Source: Macrocybe gigantea (Eukaryota > Basidiomycota > Agaricomycetes > Agaricales > Callistosporiaceae). Taken from it: 64,000 bases of DNA. Position 1 is the stretch's first letter. Every line of letters begins with the position of its first letter. The position numbers and the translations under genes are program-made. The notes beneath the pieces were generated by a model. That model saw only the letters and a program-made list of their open reading frames with translations. It was not told the DNA's origin and did no database searches. Shown in pieces: positions 45,181 to 56,622 of the stretch. The DNA is taken from the NCBI GenBank assembly GCA_011319805.1, contig SJRY01000245.1:620001-684000 (forward strand). Reading direction: 5' to 3'.

Positions 45181-47802
45181 ATGAGCTACATTCTCTCCTC
45201 GTCACGACCATTCGATCAGCCAGCGCACACCGACATCCCCCAGCATCCGCCTCTGCCCCCACCAGCCTCGCAAAACGGCCGACTCCCCATGCCGCCCGCT
45301 TCGTATCCCGCCTATTCCTCCCCATCTTCCTCCCACCACCCCGCTTCGTACTCGCCTGATCGACCGCCCATCTCCCTCCCAAAGGTCGGGCAAACCCGCT
45401 GCTGTGAGTCCTCATTTCCTTCGACACCTTTCTACGATCGTTCGTCGATCGCTTAAGCGAGCGATTGAATGATCCCGTTCTGCTTGATCTCTCCCGACCG
45501 TCTGCTATTCTAACACCGTCTTTGCACTCGCAGATTGGGCCCTTCTCAACTCCGAACTCCAATTCATATACTTGGATCCCGTTCTCGCCAGCCACCTCGA
45601 AGAACAAGCCGACCTTCTCATTGGAAGGTCTCTCCTCTCATTCGTCCATCCCGACGAGCAATCTTCCGCCAAAAATGACCTCGGAAGCGTCGTAGAGAGC
45701 AGGACTTTACATGGCTCCGTCACTCGGTACTATCCTTTTCCGACTTGTCTCTCCGTCAGCCGCCTCCCTTACCCCTTTCCGCTGTTTCAGTGTCAGATTT
45801 TCCCGCCTGTCAAGGGTCCGTCGTCAACTGGGTTACACAGGTCCCCTCGTCCAGTGGTCCGATGCCGACAAGATTGCCGTCGACGCCAACTACATGGCCG
45901 TCGACATCGTTATCAACTGGGCTGCGGAAGGCCTCGTGTTGTGCTTCATACATGCCATCGTCGACCTCACCCCGAATGACAATGATGAACAAAACAAAAC
46001 AGGCTGGACCAACTGGTGCGGCACGCCGTTGATGGACACGCCTCAAATTCAACTTCTCTATCAGCGCCTGCTCAACTCTGTCCCACAACCGAGGATCGTC
46101 GACAGAGTCTTTCAGATTCTCGCCAACAGGGAGGGCAGGCCGCTCTTGATTAGCTGGCCTCCAGATCAGGGCCAGCGACCAATTGGTTCCGACTTTGCCC
46201 AACTGGTCGAGAACGCCCAGATCGGCAATGGCATGCCGGACGGGAATGACGCCAAAACAAGCTGTACACGCCGCTACAAGGCGTTGCAGACCATGCCTTC
46301 GCTTGTCGGTGCTCAAGTCGAAAGCATTTTCATCCCTCACGGTATCTAGCTCCACCTCCCCTTTTTTCAACGCACGTCAGGTGTTCAGCTGACGTATCTT
46401 TCTTTTTTCTTCTCTACAGGCAGCGTCATATTCGCATGTCACAAGGTCGACTCGCCTTCCCGCAGCACCGCCAGCACGACCTCCACAATGCAACTGGGAT
46501 ACAGCAGTGCCAGCTACAGCACCCAGCAACCTTCGCCCTATTATGAACAGGGCACGACGTATCTCCCACCTCTGACTGCCCATTCGCCCTACAGCGCAAA
46601 CTATCCGCCGCCGCCGCATGCCCAACCCGTGCCTGCGGGCTATGCGCCGCAGCGCTGGTCACAAGGTGAGGGCTCGTATAGTCAATGGGCCTCTTCGAGC
46701 CCAGCGAACGCAGCATCCCCCCTTCCTCCTGCTGTGAGCAACTTGCGTTCAGGGTCATATCCCCCGCCACCGCCCAATCCGTCATGGCAGACCCCATCTT
46801 CGTCGTATGTCGAGGCCGGAAATGCGGTCCCGCCGTTCAACCGCTCCATATCTCCCAATTATCCTTACCCGCCCGCGGGTGCAGGGAGCGAGGGCGCGTC
46901 TCCTTCTCCGGACGTTGTTCCTCCTGCGAGGCGACGCATAAGCCCTAGTTCGGGCAGGGAGCAATACTCGTCCGGCAGCAGCCGCAGCACCGGCAATCGA
47001 CCGACCGGTATTTTGAAATGCTCGAGCTGCAAGGCGACGACCAGTCCAGAGTGGCGAAAAGGACCCAGCGGCAAAAAAGAGCTGTGCAATGCGTAAGCCT
47101 TTGATCATACTTTAGCGGCGCTTATGTTCTGACAAGCACCGATTGTTCAGATGCGGTCTCCGCTATGCCCGTTCTCGAGCAAAGAAGGAAGGTCAGAATC
47201 AGCCTCAGCGAAGACGCAAAGACAAGGGCATCACCAAGCGTGACTCAGCCACCCCACCGACGTCAGCATCGCCTTCATTCTCGGCGATGCGTCGGAGCTA
47301 TGTAGAGACTTCGTTCGTCTCGACTTCTTCCACCGGATCCAACTCGGGCAGCGAAATTTATCATCCTGTACATCATCTTCTTGATCACTCCACACCATCG
47401 CCTTCCCCTCCATCATCCAGCATGAGTTTCGTACACTACTCCCCTGGCAGCGAGACTCGCCAGTCGTACTCAAATCCTAGTGGTTCATTTTATTCCGCAC
47501 CGTCTCCTCTATCTAATACGCATGTGCTGCACCCGCAAGAGCAAGGGCCGCCGGCGCACCCGTCGCAGCAACAGCAGCAGCAGCACCGCACTAATCAGCT
47601 TCCGCCTCTTGGCGAGATCTCGTCCTACGTCGATCGCCTTTCGCCGATGCACTCGTCTGCATCGCCCGTGCCCCATTCGCCTCTGGCAACGCTCCCGCCG
47701 GCGTCGTTTGAGCGCGAACGGGACAGGGACCGAGAACTCCCGCCTGCGCCGCTTTCGGTCGAGCCGCGGCACTCAAGGAGGTCCATCCTCACGCAGCAGT
47801 GA
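45181..47802 (+). CDS. PAS-domain GATA zinc-finger transcription factor
   Basis: Start MSYILSSSRPFDQPAHTDIP (ATG 45181), with a Pro/Ser-rich head. A long first intron (about 45405-45532) follows. Then comes a PAS-like domain: CYWALLNSELQFIYLDPVLA, LIGRSLLSFVHPDEQSSAKN and, after another intron, VRFSRLSRVRRQLGYTGPL to WAAEGLVLCFIHAIVDLTPN. It continues through a conserved-looking WTNWCGTP and an HGSVIFACHKVD segment. A Tyr/Pro/Ser-rich linker leads to the GATA finger: CSSCKATTSPEWRKGPSG, KKELCNACGLRYARSRAKK (CX2CX18CX2C, split by an intron before CGLRYA). The tail has basic and Gln-rich stretches. PAS plus GATA recalls white-collar-2-type photoreceptor partners, but the finger and linker differ, so I do not assign WC-2. 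It is probably a nuclear regulator. Confidence 0.83.
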
Positions 47803-48531
47803 TCACGCATGGCTGAGGATATCGGATCGAAACAAAAAAAAGATAAAACGTGTTTTTCGACCGGCATACACGCGGCTCGCATCCTCGACGTGATCTATCA
47901 TCTTTAAGCGCAAAAAAATTCTGCAAGGCGGAGGGGTATACGGGCAAACGTGACAGTTGTCGAGAACAAAATTTATTTTTTGCGTCTTTCAACCCCTGCC
48001 CTCCGTTTGTCTTTTTGAAAAAAAAAAAAAAAAGTTTAAAACCATTTTCTTTTTCGTTCTCGTGTTCCCGTTTTGACTCTTCTTTATCATCCATTATCAC
48101 GCTACATGCGGTGTTCCTTCTTCTTTTAATGTATCAGATGGCGCCCATGCGACTGCGTGGCTGTCTGTGTTTCAAATATCGCCTTTTCCTTTCCTACCCT
48201 ACTGTATTCTGATGTTTCTCTTGTCGGGGGTTTGCTTGGGTTATTCATTATTCGCCACATGCCTTGTGTATGATGCTCGCCCATCCATCTTCCTCTTCGC
48301 TTCGTCTCCTGACACGCCCTCGCGATATGGACATGTATAGTACCAAAAAGCCTACTTTCTCACTAGTAATCGTTTTTTATAATACATCTCTTAATGTAAT
48401 CTGCTCTTTTGGACCGATCTTCCAAATGCCATGGACAGTAGTGATCGTGATCGAGCTCGGGTTGGGCACGTGAGTCGGGCGCTTCGCTTTGACTCGAACG
48501 TCGCCGATCTTTGACTTGTGTTATAGCCGCA
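47803..48531. other. 3' flank of GATA factor and promoter of SDS22
   Basis: About 730 bp. Contains a long A tract (about 48018-48034) and T-rich sequence; no gene recognised. Confidence 0.45.
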
Positions 48532-50217
48532 ATGGACGATCCCGTCAATGCCGCACAGAATGCATCTACTTCCAGCAAGGCATCGTCAGAACCAAAGTTA
48601 GTGCGTTCGATCCAGAACTTGTAACCCTCTCCTCGCGTTTCATTCGTCATTGATCAAACCGCCCCTTTCGAAACTTCTGATGGCGCGTTGCACAGATCGG
48701 CCAAGGTGGTCCTCCCCACTGCCGCCGGCGCGATGAGCGATCGTGATCGTGATACGGATGATGAGCAGGACGGTGCAAAACACGACGAAGACGGTTCTTC
48801 GGATGAGCAAGAAGAAGAGGAAGCGGAAGAAGGAGATTTCCTGGAAGACTTTCCTGACGACACTGAAGTATGCACCCCTTCGTGCGTTTGCGTCGAAAGC
48901 TTTCTCCCAGATCTCGCTCATGAGCTCTGGCCCCCTCGTCTTTTCTTTTACTTTGCCTCTAATGGCTCTTAAAACCCGGGCGTTAACTTGGAAAGGACCT
49001 CGAGCTCGTGCACCTCCGCATAAGCTCTCTCGCGCCGCTGCATCTCCAGCGGTTCGCAAACCATCTGCGAAGGCTGTGCCTGCGCCAGAACGAGATATCG
49101 CGCCTGGATGCGGAGGTCTTTCAGCAGCTGACGAAGCTCGGGGAGCTGGATTTTTATGACAACAAGATCAAGACGGTCGACAATGCGTTCGACAAGCTGT
49201 CTCTGCTCTCGTGAGCAAAATTTTGGTTGTCGTTGACGTTGCCGACGAATGCTTTTTTGCATCGCTTGCATTCTGGATAGGGTTCTGGATCTGTCTTTCA
49301 ACCTCCTCAAAGAAGTCCCAGAGGCATTGCATCACCTTCCGGAGCTGCATACAGTATACTTTGTCCAGAACCGAATATCGCAGATCACGAATTTCGAGTA
49401 TTCAAAGAATCTTCGGAGCCTCGAGCTGGGTGGAAACAAGCTTCGGGTGTGCATTTCTACCGACGGTCTCTACACCTATTGCTGACATGGCTCGACTCAG
49501 AAAATCGAAAGCTTGGACGCGCTCGAAAACCTCGAGGAACTTTGGCTCGGTAAGAACAAAATCACCAGAATCGAGGTAAATTTGGACCATGGCTTCAACA
49601 ACCTTGGCCTCCCCCAGATTGACGCGAATGGTCGTGCAGAACCTTGACAAGCTCAAGAGCCTGAAAATTCTGTCGCTGCAATCCAATCGCATAACGAAGC
49701 TTGAAAATCTAGAAAACCTTGTGAGCCTGGAGCAGTTGTATCTCAGTCACAACGGCATCAAAAGGCTTGAAGGATTGGAACATAATGTGAGTCGATCGGT
49801 TCTATAGAACGTACAATGCCATCGCCGACCCCTTCCGCAGACCGAGCTCACCACCATCGACGTCGGGAACAACTTCATTCCGGCGATAGAAAATCTCTCT
49901 CATTTGACTAAACTAGAGGAACTTTGGGTACGTTTGCAGAATTTCAGTAACTGTCGAGTTTCTCATTCTCGAAAGATGAACGGAAATGAGATATCGGACC
50001 TCCATGCGTTATCTCCTCAGCTAAGATCCATAAAGACCCTGCAGACGTTGTACCTTGAAGCGAATCCGTGTCAGAAGAATGACATGACCGGTTATCGGCG
50101 CAAGATCATGCTACAACTTCCGCAACTGCAACAGATCGATGCGACGTGGGTTTTTATCTTTTATGCCAGCACGATTTAACAAGGAATCGCTCTTGTAGGT
50201 ATGTGAGGCAGGCATAG
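48532..50217 (+). CDS. sds22: Protein phosphatase 1 regulatory subunit SDS22 (LRR protein)
   Basis: A nuclear PP1 partner made of 22-residue leucine-rich repeats. Start MDDPVNAAQNAST (ATG 48532), then an acidic head (DEQEEEEAEEGDFLEDFPDD). About eleven LRRs follow: LHLQRFANHLRRLCLRQNEI, LGELDFYDNKIKTVDNAF, LDLSFNLLKEVPEAL, LHTVYFVQNRISQITNF, LRSLELGGNKLRKIESL, LEELWLGKNKITRIE, LKILSLQSNRITKLENL, LEQLYLSHNGIKRLEGL, LTTIDVGNNFIPAIENL and LEELWMNGNEISDLHAL. An LRR cap follows (LYLEANPCQKNDMTGYRRKI). It ends TYVRQA after the last intron (stop 50215-50217). All junctions are GT-AG and in frame. It is 109 bp upstream of CCDC174 on the same strand. Confidence 0.92.
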
Positions 50218-50326
50218 GATCATCTCGAGCAGTAGATTAGATTAGCCCCTATTATGTCGTATTTTCCGTGATGATGTTATGTAAACACAGTAATACAACT
50301 CTCACTCGACGCTCAAGCATCTTGGA

Positions 50327-51812
50327 ATGGCACATGTATCCAAAGCCAAGGCCAAGGGCATCAGCGCGAGCTCTTTCTTTGATCTCAAGGCAGAGCTCGC
50401 AAAACAAGAAGAAGAGTTTACCAAAAACAAGGCGGCCGGGAAGAGCACCTACATAGTTGGCGGCGTCAAACGATCAGACAAGGTACAAACCGCATCGTTT
50501 TACGCCCGTGTGCTCCTCCCGATGTTAAATTTTCCATTTTTTTATGCAGAAAACGACGGTATGGATGCGCCAGAACAAAGAAATCAAATCACGGGCTCAG
50601 CGCGACTTGGAACTCGAGGCTATCGATAAACCAACATTGGAGTCGGCTCGCGCCGCTCTGGAACGCAAGGCAAAGATATACGAAAAGCTGCGAAAGGGAA
50701 AGACCGGGGGTCTGTCCGAGAAGCAGTATGATTCGTTGCTGGTCGACGTAAGCCGTCTTGCGTTTGTTCTCGTCCGACTCGGCGCCTCACCCCTTGGTAC
50801 CGTTCCCTCAGTTTGACTCGACACCCGTTCCCGAATTCTACGAGTCGGATGAAGATGTGGACGAATCACTCAACGTTCCAAAGGCCCCACGGAATGAAGA
50901 GGCGCGTTCTTCGACGATTGTTCACCATTTTTTTTTTCTCAATGTTCGTACCCACAGGACGACCCAATAGTAGAGTACGAGGACGAATTCGGTCGTGTCA
51001 GAACGGCTCGACGTTCAGAAGTTCCGCGAAACCTGCTTCCTACTGAAGATCAGGAGCCAGATGAAGACGAGTGCGTGAGCCTATTCTTTTCATCCTCACC
51101 CTCACTGACGCGACTACCAAGGGACATTATAATCCGTAAGTTACATATTGTTCAAATATATTTCCAACCTTTTCTCAAAGGTCACTGCGCAGGAAATCCC
51201 GTCAACCATTTCCCTGTATATGAGCCCTCAGCTGAGCGCATAGCGGAAATTGCACGGGAGCATGCAGAAGAGGCTAACCCTCTCAACATTCATTACGATG
51301 CTTCAAAGGAAGTTCGCGCAAAGGGTGCCGCCTTCTATCAGTTCTCGGCTGATGAAGAGACAAGGCGCGCACAGATGGAGGAGTTGAAGCAGGCGAGGGA
51401 GGAGACCAGCAAAGTCAGACAGGAAACTGGAGCTATCGATGTTCGTCCAGGAGAAGTTGAAGGCATGCGTAGTGGAGGAATAGGCGATGGAAAGACTCAA
51501 AGTCGCGCTATAGAGAAGAGAAAGCGAGAGTTGGAGGAGAGGAAGAAGATGATAGAAGCTAAAAGGAGGAAAGTACAAGGGAGTGGAGGCGAAGCATCCG
51601 GTCTACCTCAAGAGGTGCAAGCTGAACCGTCCACTTCATCGGGAACGCCTGCACCACTGGCTGACCCGTTCGCTGCTATTGAGGCCAAGTCAAAGATCAA
51701 GACGAAACCACCATCCACACCCAAGCCAGTGATTGCTAATGAGGCTGATGCATTCCTAGCGGTCCTTGAAAGAGACCTGCTGGCTACGAGGAACAAAGGC
51801 AAAGGCAGATAA
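50327..51812 (+). CDS. CCDC174-like coiled-coil nuclear protein (DUF4078)
   Basis: Start MAHVSKAKAKGISASSFFDL (ATG 50327). It continues LKAELAKQEEEFTKNKAAGK, KTTVWMRQNKEIKSRAQRDL and an acidic segment PEFYESDEDVDESLNVPKAP. Next is DDPIVEYEDEFGRVRTARRS, matching the family's D-EYxDEFGR-R box. Then come VNHFPVYEPSAERIAEIARE and GAAFYQFSADEETRRAQMEE, the DUF4078 core. Basic coiled coil (RAIEKRKRELEERKKMIEAK) and a Pro/Ser tail follow. CCDC174 proteins are nuclear and associate with the exon-junction/splicing machinery; that role here is inferred. The junction of the exons at about 51071 and 51193 does not join in frame as written (one base off). The 3' end faces the kinase gene on the other strand. 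Confidence 0.82.
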
Positions 51813-52299
51813 TCATGAATTTCTCCCGACATTGCGTCAAAAGGATACTTTTCGGAAGGGAAGGGGAGGCCTACATGTTGGATGAGTGACGGTGCAAAGT
51901 CGTCAGAGCTTTTGCTGCCGTGAGAGCTGTTCTGTGCTATTGTGACCGCTCCCCACTTCGGTGTCTTGAGAGCCAGCAAAGTGTTCCGAGCCCGAGCCCT
52001 GTCATTTCGCAATCGCATTTCGCTTATCGCACGCGACCACAGGCAACCGCTCGCTTTTCCGGACAGCTGCGTTCAATGGTGAGGTTCCTGATCGATTGCG
52101 TCTTGGCCGTCTTGGAATGCGAGAATCCCATTCCATGGTCACATACACCCAGGACAGAGAGAATCGACGTCGGACAAGCGCATCTGCTCACAAATATGTT
52201 CATTGTCGTTAGGAGTTCACCATTTTGTCTGTGGCACCACTGTCATTGTAGCTGATGCATAAATCAGAAAAGCGACATACTCATAATCTGCCTTGCTGA
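51813..52299. other. Convergent intergenic region
   Basis: About 490 bp between two stops facing each other. The open frames seen on both strands lack motifs and splice logic; nothing else recognised. Confidence 0.45.
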
Positions 52300-54757
52300 T
52301 CACTCGGAATCGTCGCTGTCATCATAGTCTGAAAAGGAGTTGAAGGCCGCTCCATCACGAAAGAACTGAGCAAAGAAAGGATTCTGTGTTTCAAAGGAGT
52401 CGCCCGAGTCTCCACTCATCACCTTTTCCTCTGTTGTCTGCACGTACTCAAGATGAACACCTTTGAACAGAGCTCGAAGAAGATGCCACTCTCGTTGCAT
52501 CGCGTTCTTCTGCTGATTGATTTTTGCTCTGTCAAAATCGATGATGTACGGATTTCCGTCCTTGTCAATTGTCATGTTTTCTGCTCGGATGTCTCGATGT
52601 CGCACGCCAGCGTTGTGAATGTCCTTCAGGATGCGTTCAAACCCAGCGCTAAAGTCTAGTCAGTAGGGTACGTGTAAAATACGCCGAGAAAGCATCATAC
52701 CGTTCGGACTCTGAGATATGGTATATGTGGGGTTTTTGGCTATCGCTGCGCTTCAAAATTGTTTCTCCTGCGTCCTCCATGATGAGGGCAACTACATTGC
52801 TTTCGACGTCCTTGAAGAGGCCGTGAATTACCGGTATTCCCTTCACCTCAGCGGACGCAAGGTGCTCATAGATCCTGTATTCGTTGCGCATCCGTTCTTG
52901 TTGATCTGACCTAAACGCGAGCTTCACCACAATATCATGAGACATCGTATCTCCCTCTGCAGTGAGGATCTTGATAGTCCCTCTATAAGCAAGTCCAACA
53001 GCCCCTTTTGCGATTTCAGACGCAACCGTGAGGATGAAGTACTGGTGTGGTTGGTACTGTTCGGAAGTGGAAGGGGCTTTCCACTCTTTGTGCAAGCCGT
53101 CACGGAGCGATTGGCCGATTCGTACCATGGCAGCAGGTGCAATCGAATTGTAGCATCCGTATCGCATCTCAAGCAATCCGAGGTTGCGCGAAGCTAATTC
53201 GCTGCCAAGAATCTGACGGAAATTAAAAACGAGAAAGACGAACTAGACATAGCACACGTACATCGGATAAGTCTTTCCGTCTTCTCTCAAGCTCCGCTTG
53301 TTTTTCTTGTTGCGCATCATATGCTCGAGTTCTTGCTCGGTTTACAGGAACTGATACAGACGTTTCGCGTTTTCGCTTTCGATTCTTTGGCCCATCTGAG
53401 GAGTTTCCAGGGTTCTGATGTTGAGAAATTCTGTCGATCACGTCTTTTAGGATACAGACGTATAATCCGATGTGAAGTTTGCCATATGCCGGATCCTTGC
53501 AGTTTGGTATATCAATGAGTTTGGAGAGAAATAAAGTCTGAGTTTCGCGATGACGGAAGCCAATCCGTTCGTAGTTTCCACAGTTGAACACGATAAATGT
53601 GCTGTCCCTACGAACGGCTAAAGACCAAGCCTAGCGAATATCGGAGGCTGGGCATTGCAACGCGCATAAGCACGTACATGTTGAATTAGTGATGATGATA
53701 GATCTTCTGAAGCCTCTGGATTTTGAACCTCCTTCGGTGTGATTCTGACCGTCCTCCATTGCGGAGCCTTGACATTTGACGGTTTTCGTTCCGAGGAGCT
53801 AGGAATAGGCCTAGACTTCCGCAACTTGGCTTCGTCCAATGCAGATAGTCGCTCACTTCTGCGAATGGGCACGTTACTGGAAGTAGTCAATCGAGCGCGT
53901 TTGGCTGGGTTTGGAGTCAACGACTCTACAAAGGCTGCGGTCGGGATACCCCAGCCTGTTAAGGCGGCGTCGGCGAGACGAGGGAGCACGTTCTCCGAGG
54001 AGGATAGCCCTCTGGTGGTGCATCGTTCATGATTGAACTCTTGCGTCGCCGGCGAAGACCATTTATCCATTTCTCTCAATGTTTTTTCCGCGTCTGGCGT
54101 CAACATCTGCCAGACTGCAAGCTCGGGATATCGTTGGATAATTCGACGAATGAGGTCCAGGGTGGTGTCGTCAAAGGAATTCCAAAAATCGGAGAACAGA
54201 TTCCTGTCCGTCTTGCCGTTGTCCTTCAGAAAAGGGTGGTCTTCGTCTCGAATCACGAAATTGCGGTATCTGGTTGCGACGGAAGAAAAATACAATGTCG
54301 TGTGCCATTCCGGCGCGTGAGGATGAAGCACCAATGTGGACGCGGCTGAAGTACAGTACATGCCTACGGTATTTGAATATCTTTGAGCAATTCCTGCGGC
54401 ATCGAAAAGGGATTGGTATCGGTGATCCTTCTCGTCGACATCACGGTATTCCTTCGCGGGGAACAGCTCGCTTTCATCAATAGAAGGAAGACGTTGCCCT
54501 TTTTCCTTGAGAGCATCGATCACGACGTCCACGCTTTTGGAAATGTCGGAGAGCAAAGTAGGCGCCGATCTGACATGCTTGAGAAAAGAAGATTGGTCGA
54601 GATGCTTGTCACAGAATGAGTCCAAACATTGAAATCTGGGAATATTGATGGATGAGGTGTTGACAGCTGGTAATGGGTTATAATTGCAGAGGGATATGAA
54701 TTCCTCGTGTACGGCATTGGGGTCTTGCATAGTCGTGAGATGATGGGATGGAGGCAA
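52300..54757 (-). CDS. FunK1-like protein kinase fold protein
   Basis: Start at 54757 (MPPSHHLTTMQDPNAVHEEF) or the second Met at 54730. The first large exon, about 380 residues, has no known domain (FQCLDSFCDKHLDQSSFLKH; PELAVWQMLTPDAEKTLREM; KRARLTTSSNVPIRRSERLS). The kinase region follows: ILTVASEIAKGAVGLAYRGT (glycine-rich loop), DIVVKLAFRSDQQERMRNEY (Lys of the N-lobe), VVALIMEDAGETILKR (hinge), then the catalytic MRHRDIRAENMTIDKDG with HRD-type Asp and Asn, and YIIDFDRAKI in place of DFG. The protein ends in an acidic SFSDYDDSDDSE. The HRDIRAEN/IIDFDRA pattern fits the large FunK1-related kinase family of mushrooms. Key residues are present, so activity is possible. Substrates are unknown. 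Confidence 0.78.
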
Positions 54758-54979
54758 CTAGCGGAGTTTGGCGGTACAATTTTTCATCCTCCAAACAATA
54801 AAAAGGACAAAAGGTCTTCCCCTGCGCCACATCATGATACTTGTACTGTACATTTCCTCGTAGCACAAGTTCTCTTCATTTTATCTTCAGCTTCCTTGCC
54901 TTGATGATCCCATCTTCCTCCCTCAAATTCCAAGTCGACGAGCGTGGGTGCAGACTAGAAGCGGATTTTTGGTGGCTTT

Positions 54980-55600
54980 TGAGTGCTTCATGAGATCGAC
55001 TGTGAGCAAGCGGCTTCCAGAGCAACTCATTTGAGTTCGTTGGTTTCTCTGAGAAATTGTTCACCGGTATTCGGGTCATCCATGTTGTGCTGCCCCTTCG
55101 AGAAATTAATCACGCAAACTGACAATGGATCTAACAGAGGGGGTCGGCAGAGATATTTCCATGAAGAATCCCAGCTCGATGTATCTTCATGAGTATACAA
55201 AATCCTCTGTTAGAGAGGGTGAGCGAAGATCCAGAACAATCATCCACTGTCACTTACTGATGCATTTTCGTCAGACTTCCCGAATTGGCCCTCGAAGGTT
55301 GTAACGTCCTCCATGATGAGGGGTTGTGATAGTCATGATCGTGGACAGTTTGACCATCTTCAATGAATAGAAGAAGTCTCTGTTCTCAGTCTGAGGGACT
55401 TACAATGGGAGGAAGGGTCTGCTTGAAGTCGTTGGCCGCGAGCAAGCCAGACAGTCGAGTACTTTATAGCGTCCATTATGAAGGGTGTTTCCGACGGAAA
55501 GGGGATGACCGGTCTCGTAGCCTTCGACGTCTGTAACTCCTTCCAGAAACAAGGGTCGGCATTTAGGCTTATGATTCTCTCTGGTGTCCGTCGGTTAGTT
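54980..55600 (-). pseudogene. Relic of an SRPK-like protein kinase
   Basis: Scattered kinase pieces in different frames. TDVEGYETGHPLSVGNTLHN-GRYK joins directly to YSTVWLAR (about 55395-55520), so the glycine-rich loop that should lie between them is missing. Further on, FCILMKIHRAGILHGNISAD (about 55150-55215) resembles the catalytic-loop region HGNISxDN, and is followed within codons by a stop. VINFSKGQHNMDD continues at about 55080-55120. There is no intact C-lobe. The GRYKV...YSTVWLAR pair is typical of SRPK-type kinases. It is clearly non-functional as it stands; the exact borders are uncertain. Confidence 0.6.
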
Positions 55601-56200
55601 AGTCATCGATATGCTTTAAGATGAAACCGAACAATGCGAGACAAAAAGACGCTTCGTACGTGAATTGTCGACGGCAGAACGCGCTTAGTGAGGAGCGCCA
55701 AAGACGGAGGAATAAAGGACCGACGGGCCGCAGCTGTCTTGCTGTCGGTATGGTGCGGGCAGATGAAGGGGTTCGTGTTTCGCAAATCGCGTTTTCCTTT
55801 CCGACATAATGCTAGAGGCCAAGACACGGGGAATCTTTTCAGAAGGACGCAAGAAATTCGACAGATAGAGGCGGCATATCATTCGGTAAAGTACAAGCAT
55901 TCGAATTGAGCAAGTTTCGGACTTTCCTTGTGTAATACAATTTCTTGATGAGCATATGCGTTTCATTCTTTCGCGGAAAAATGGTCCAGAGCCGTCAGTT
56001 CATGGCAGAACTGTGCGCCTGTAGTGTCGACTCATTTGGTTCGTAGATCATCAATCGCGCAAAAGAGAGATTCGGGAGCAAGAAACCAAATCCTAGAATG
56101 AACATTTATTATGCAACTGTCTGGGCATCAAGATGGGCGTCGAGCCTCGTCAGTATCGTGAGGTTCGAGTTATCGAGAAATCGAGCAGATAGGGCTCACC
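55601..56200. other. Intergenic stretch
   Basis: About 600 bp. Weak minus-strand frames upstream of the kinase relic may be its decayed 5' part. No independent gene recognised. Confidence 0.4.
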
Positions 56201-56476
56201 TCATCCACCAGAAACAGGACAAATCACAGCGACCTCCTCTCCACCTTTCAGCTCCACCATCTCGGGATCGTCGACCATCTCGACATCGACGCTCCATAGA
56301 CAGGTCTCCAAGACCTTTTTCAGGTCAGTCTGAGGATGGCGCGACACAAGCAGGTCTGAGAGAGACGAGAGGAAGAAGCGGCCTTCAGGCAAAGGCACGG
56401 TCTCTGACGTCAGATTTGTCGCCGTAGATGCTGCAGCAAAGTACAGGACTGTGATCTTGCGATCTTTTAGCGCCAT
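56201..56476 (-). CDS. cnxG: Molybdopterin synthase sulfur-carrier subunit (MOCS2A/MoaD-like)
   Basis: A 91-residue single-exon gene from ATG 56476 (MALKDRKITVLYFAAASTAT); an in-frame ATG at 56539 would add 21 residues. The ubiquitin-like beta-grasp pattern is visible: ITVLYFAAAS at the start, LSSLSDLLVSRHPQTDLKKV helix, and the conserved C-terminal ELKGGEEVAVICPVSGG. The final Gly-Gly is the site that is adenylated and thiocarboxylated in MoaD proteins, and the stop codon follows it at once. It acts with the large subunit to make molybdopterin for nitrate reductase and sulfite oxidase. Length and the VSGG end fit the family well. Confidence 0.9.
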   Translation of the reverse strand: MALKDRKITVLYFAAASTATNLTSETVPLPEGRFFLSSLSDLLVSRHPQTDLKKVLETCLWSVDVEMVDDPEMVELKGGEEVAVICPVSGG

Positions 56477-56622
56477 GGTCGAAACGATGTTGTCGCTTGG
56501 ATGCAGGTGCGAGTGAGAAACCGAGAAGCATGTAGTCATGAGGTATGATATAAACTCTACAACAAGGTCTATATGGACAGGTATCCATAATCTAATGGTA
56601 TACTATCGACAGTTAGGGCTGC

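Noticed and set aside
45131..45607. Minus-strand frame over the start of the GATA factor
   Set aside because: It overlaps the PAS-coding exon and its first intron; the plus-strand PAS and GATA motifs are decisive.
51920..52255. 111-codon plus-strand frame between CCDC174 and the kinase gene
   Set aside because: No recognisable domain, no splice structure, and it sits in the 3' flank between convergent genes; probably chance.
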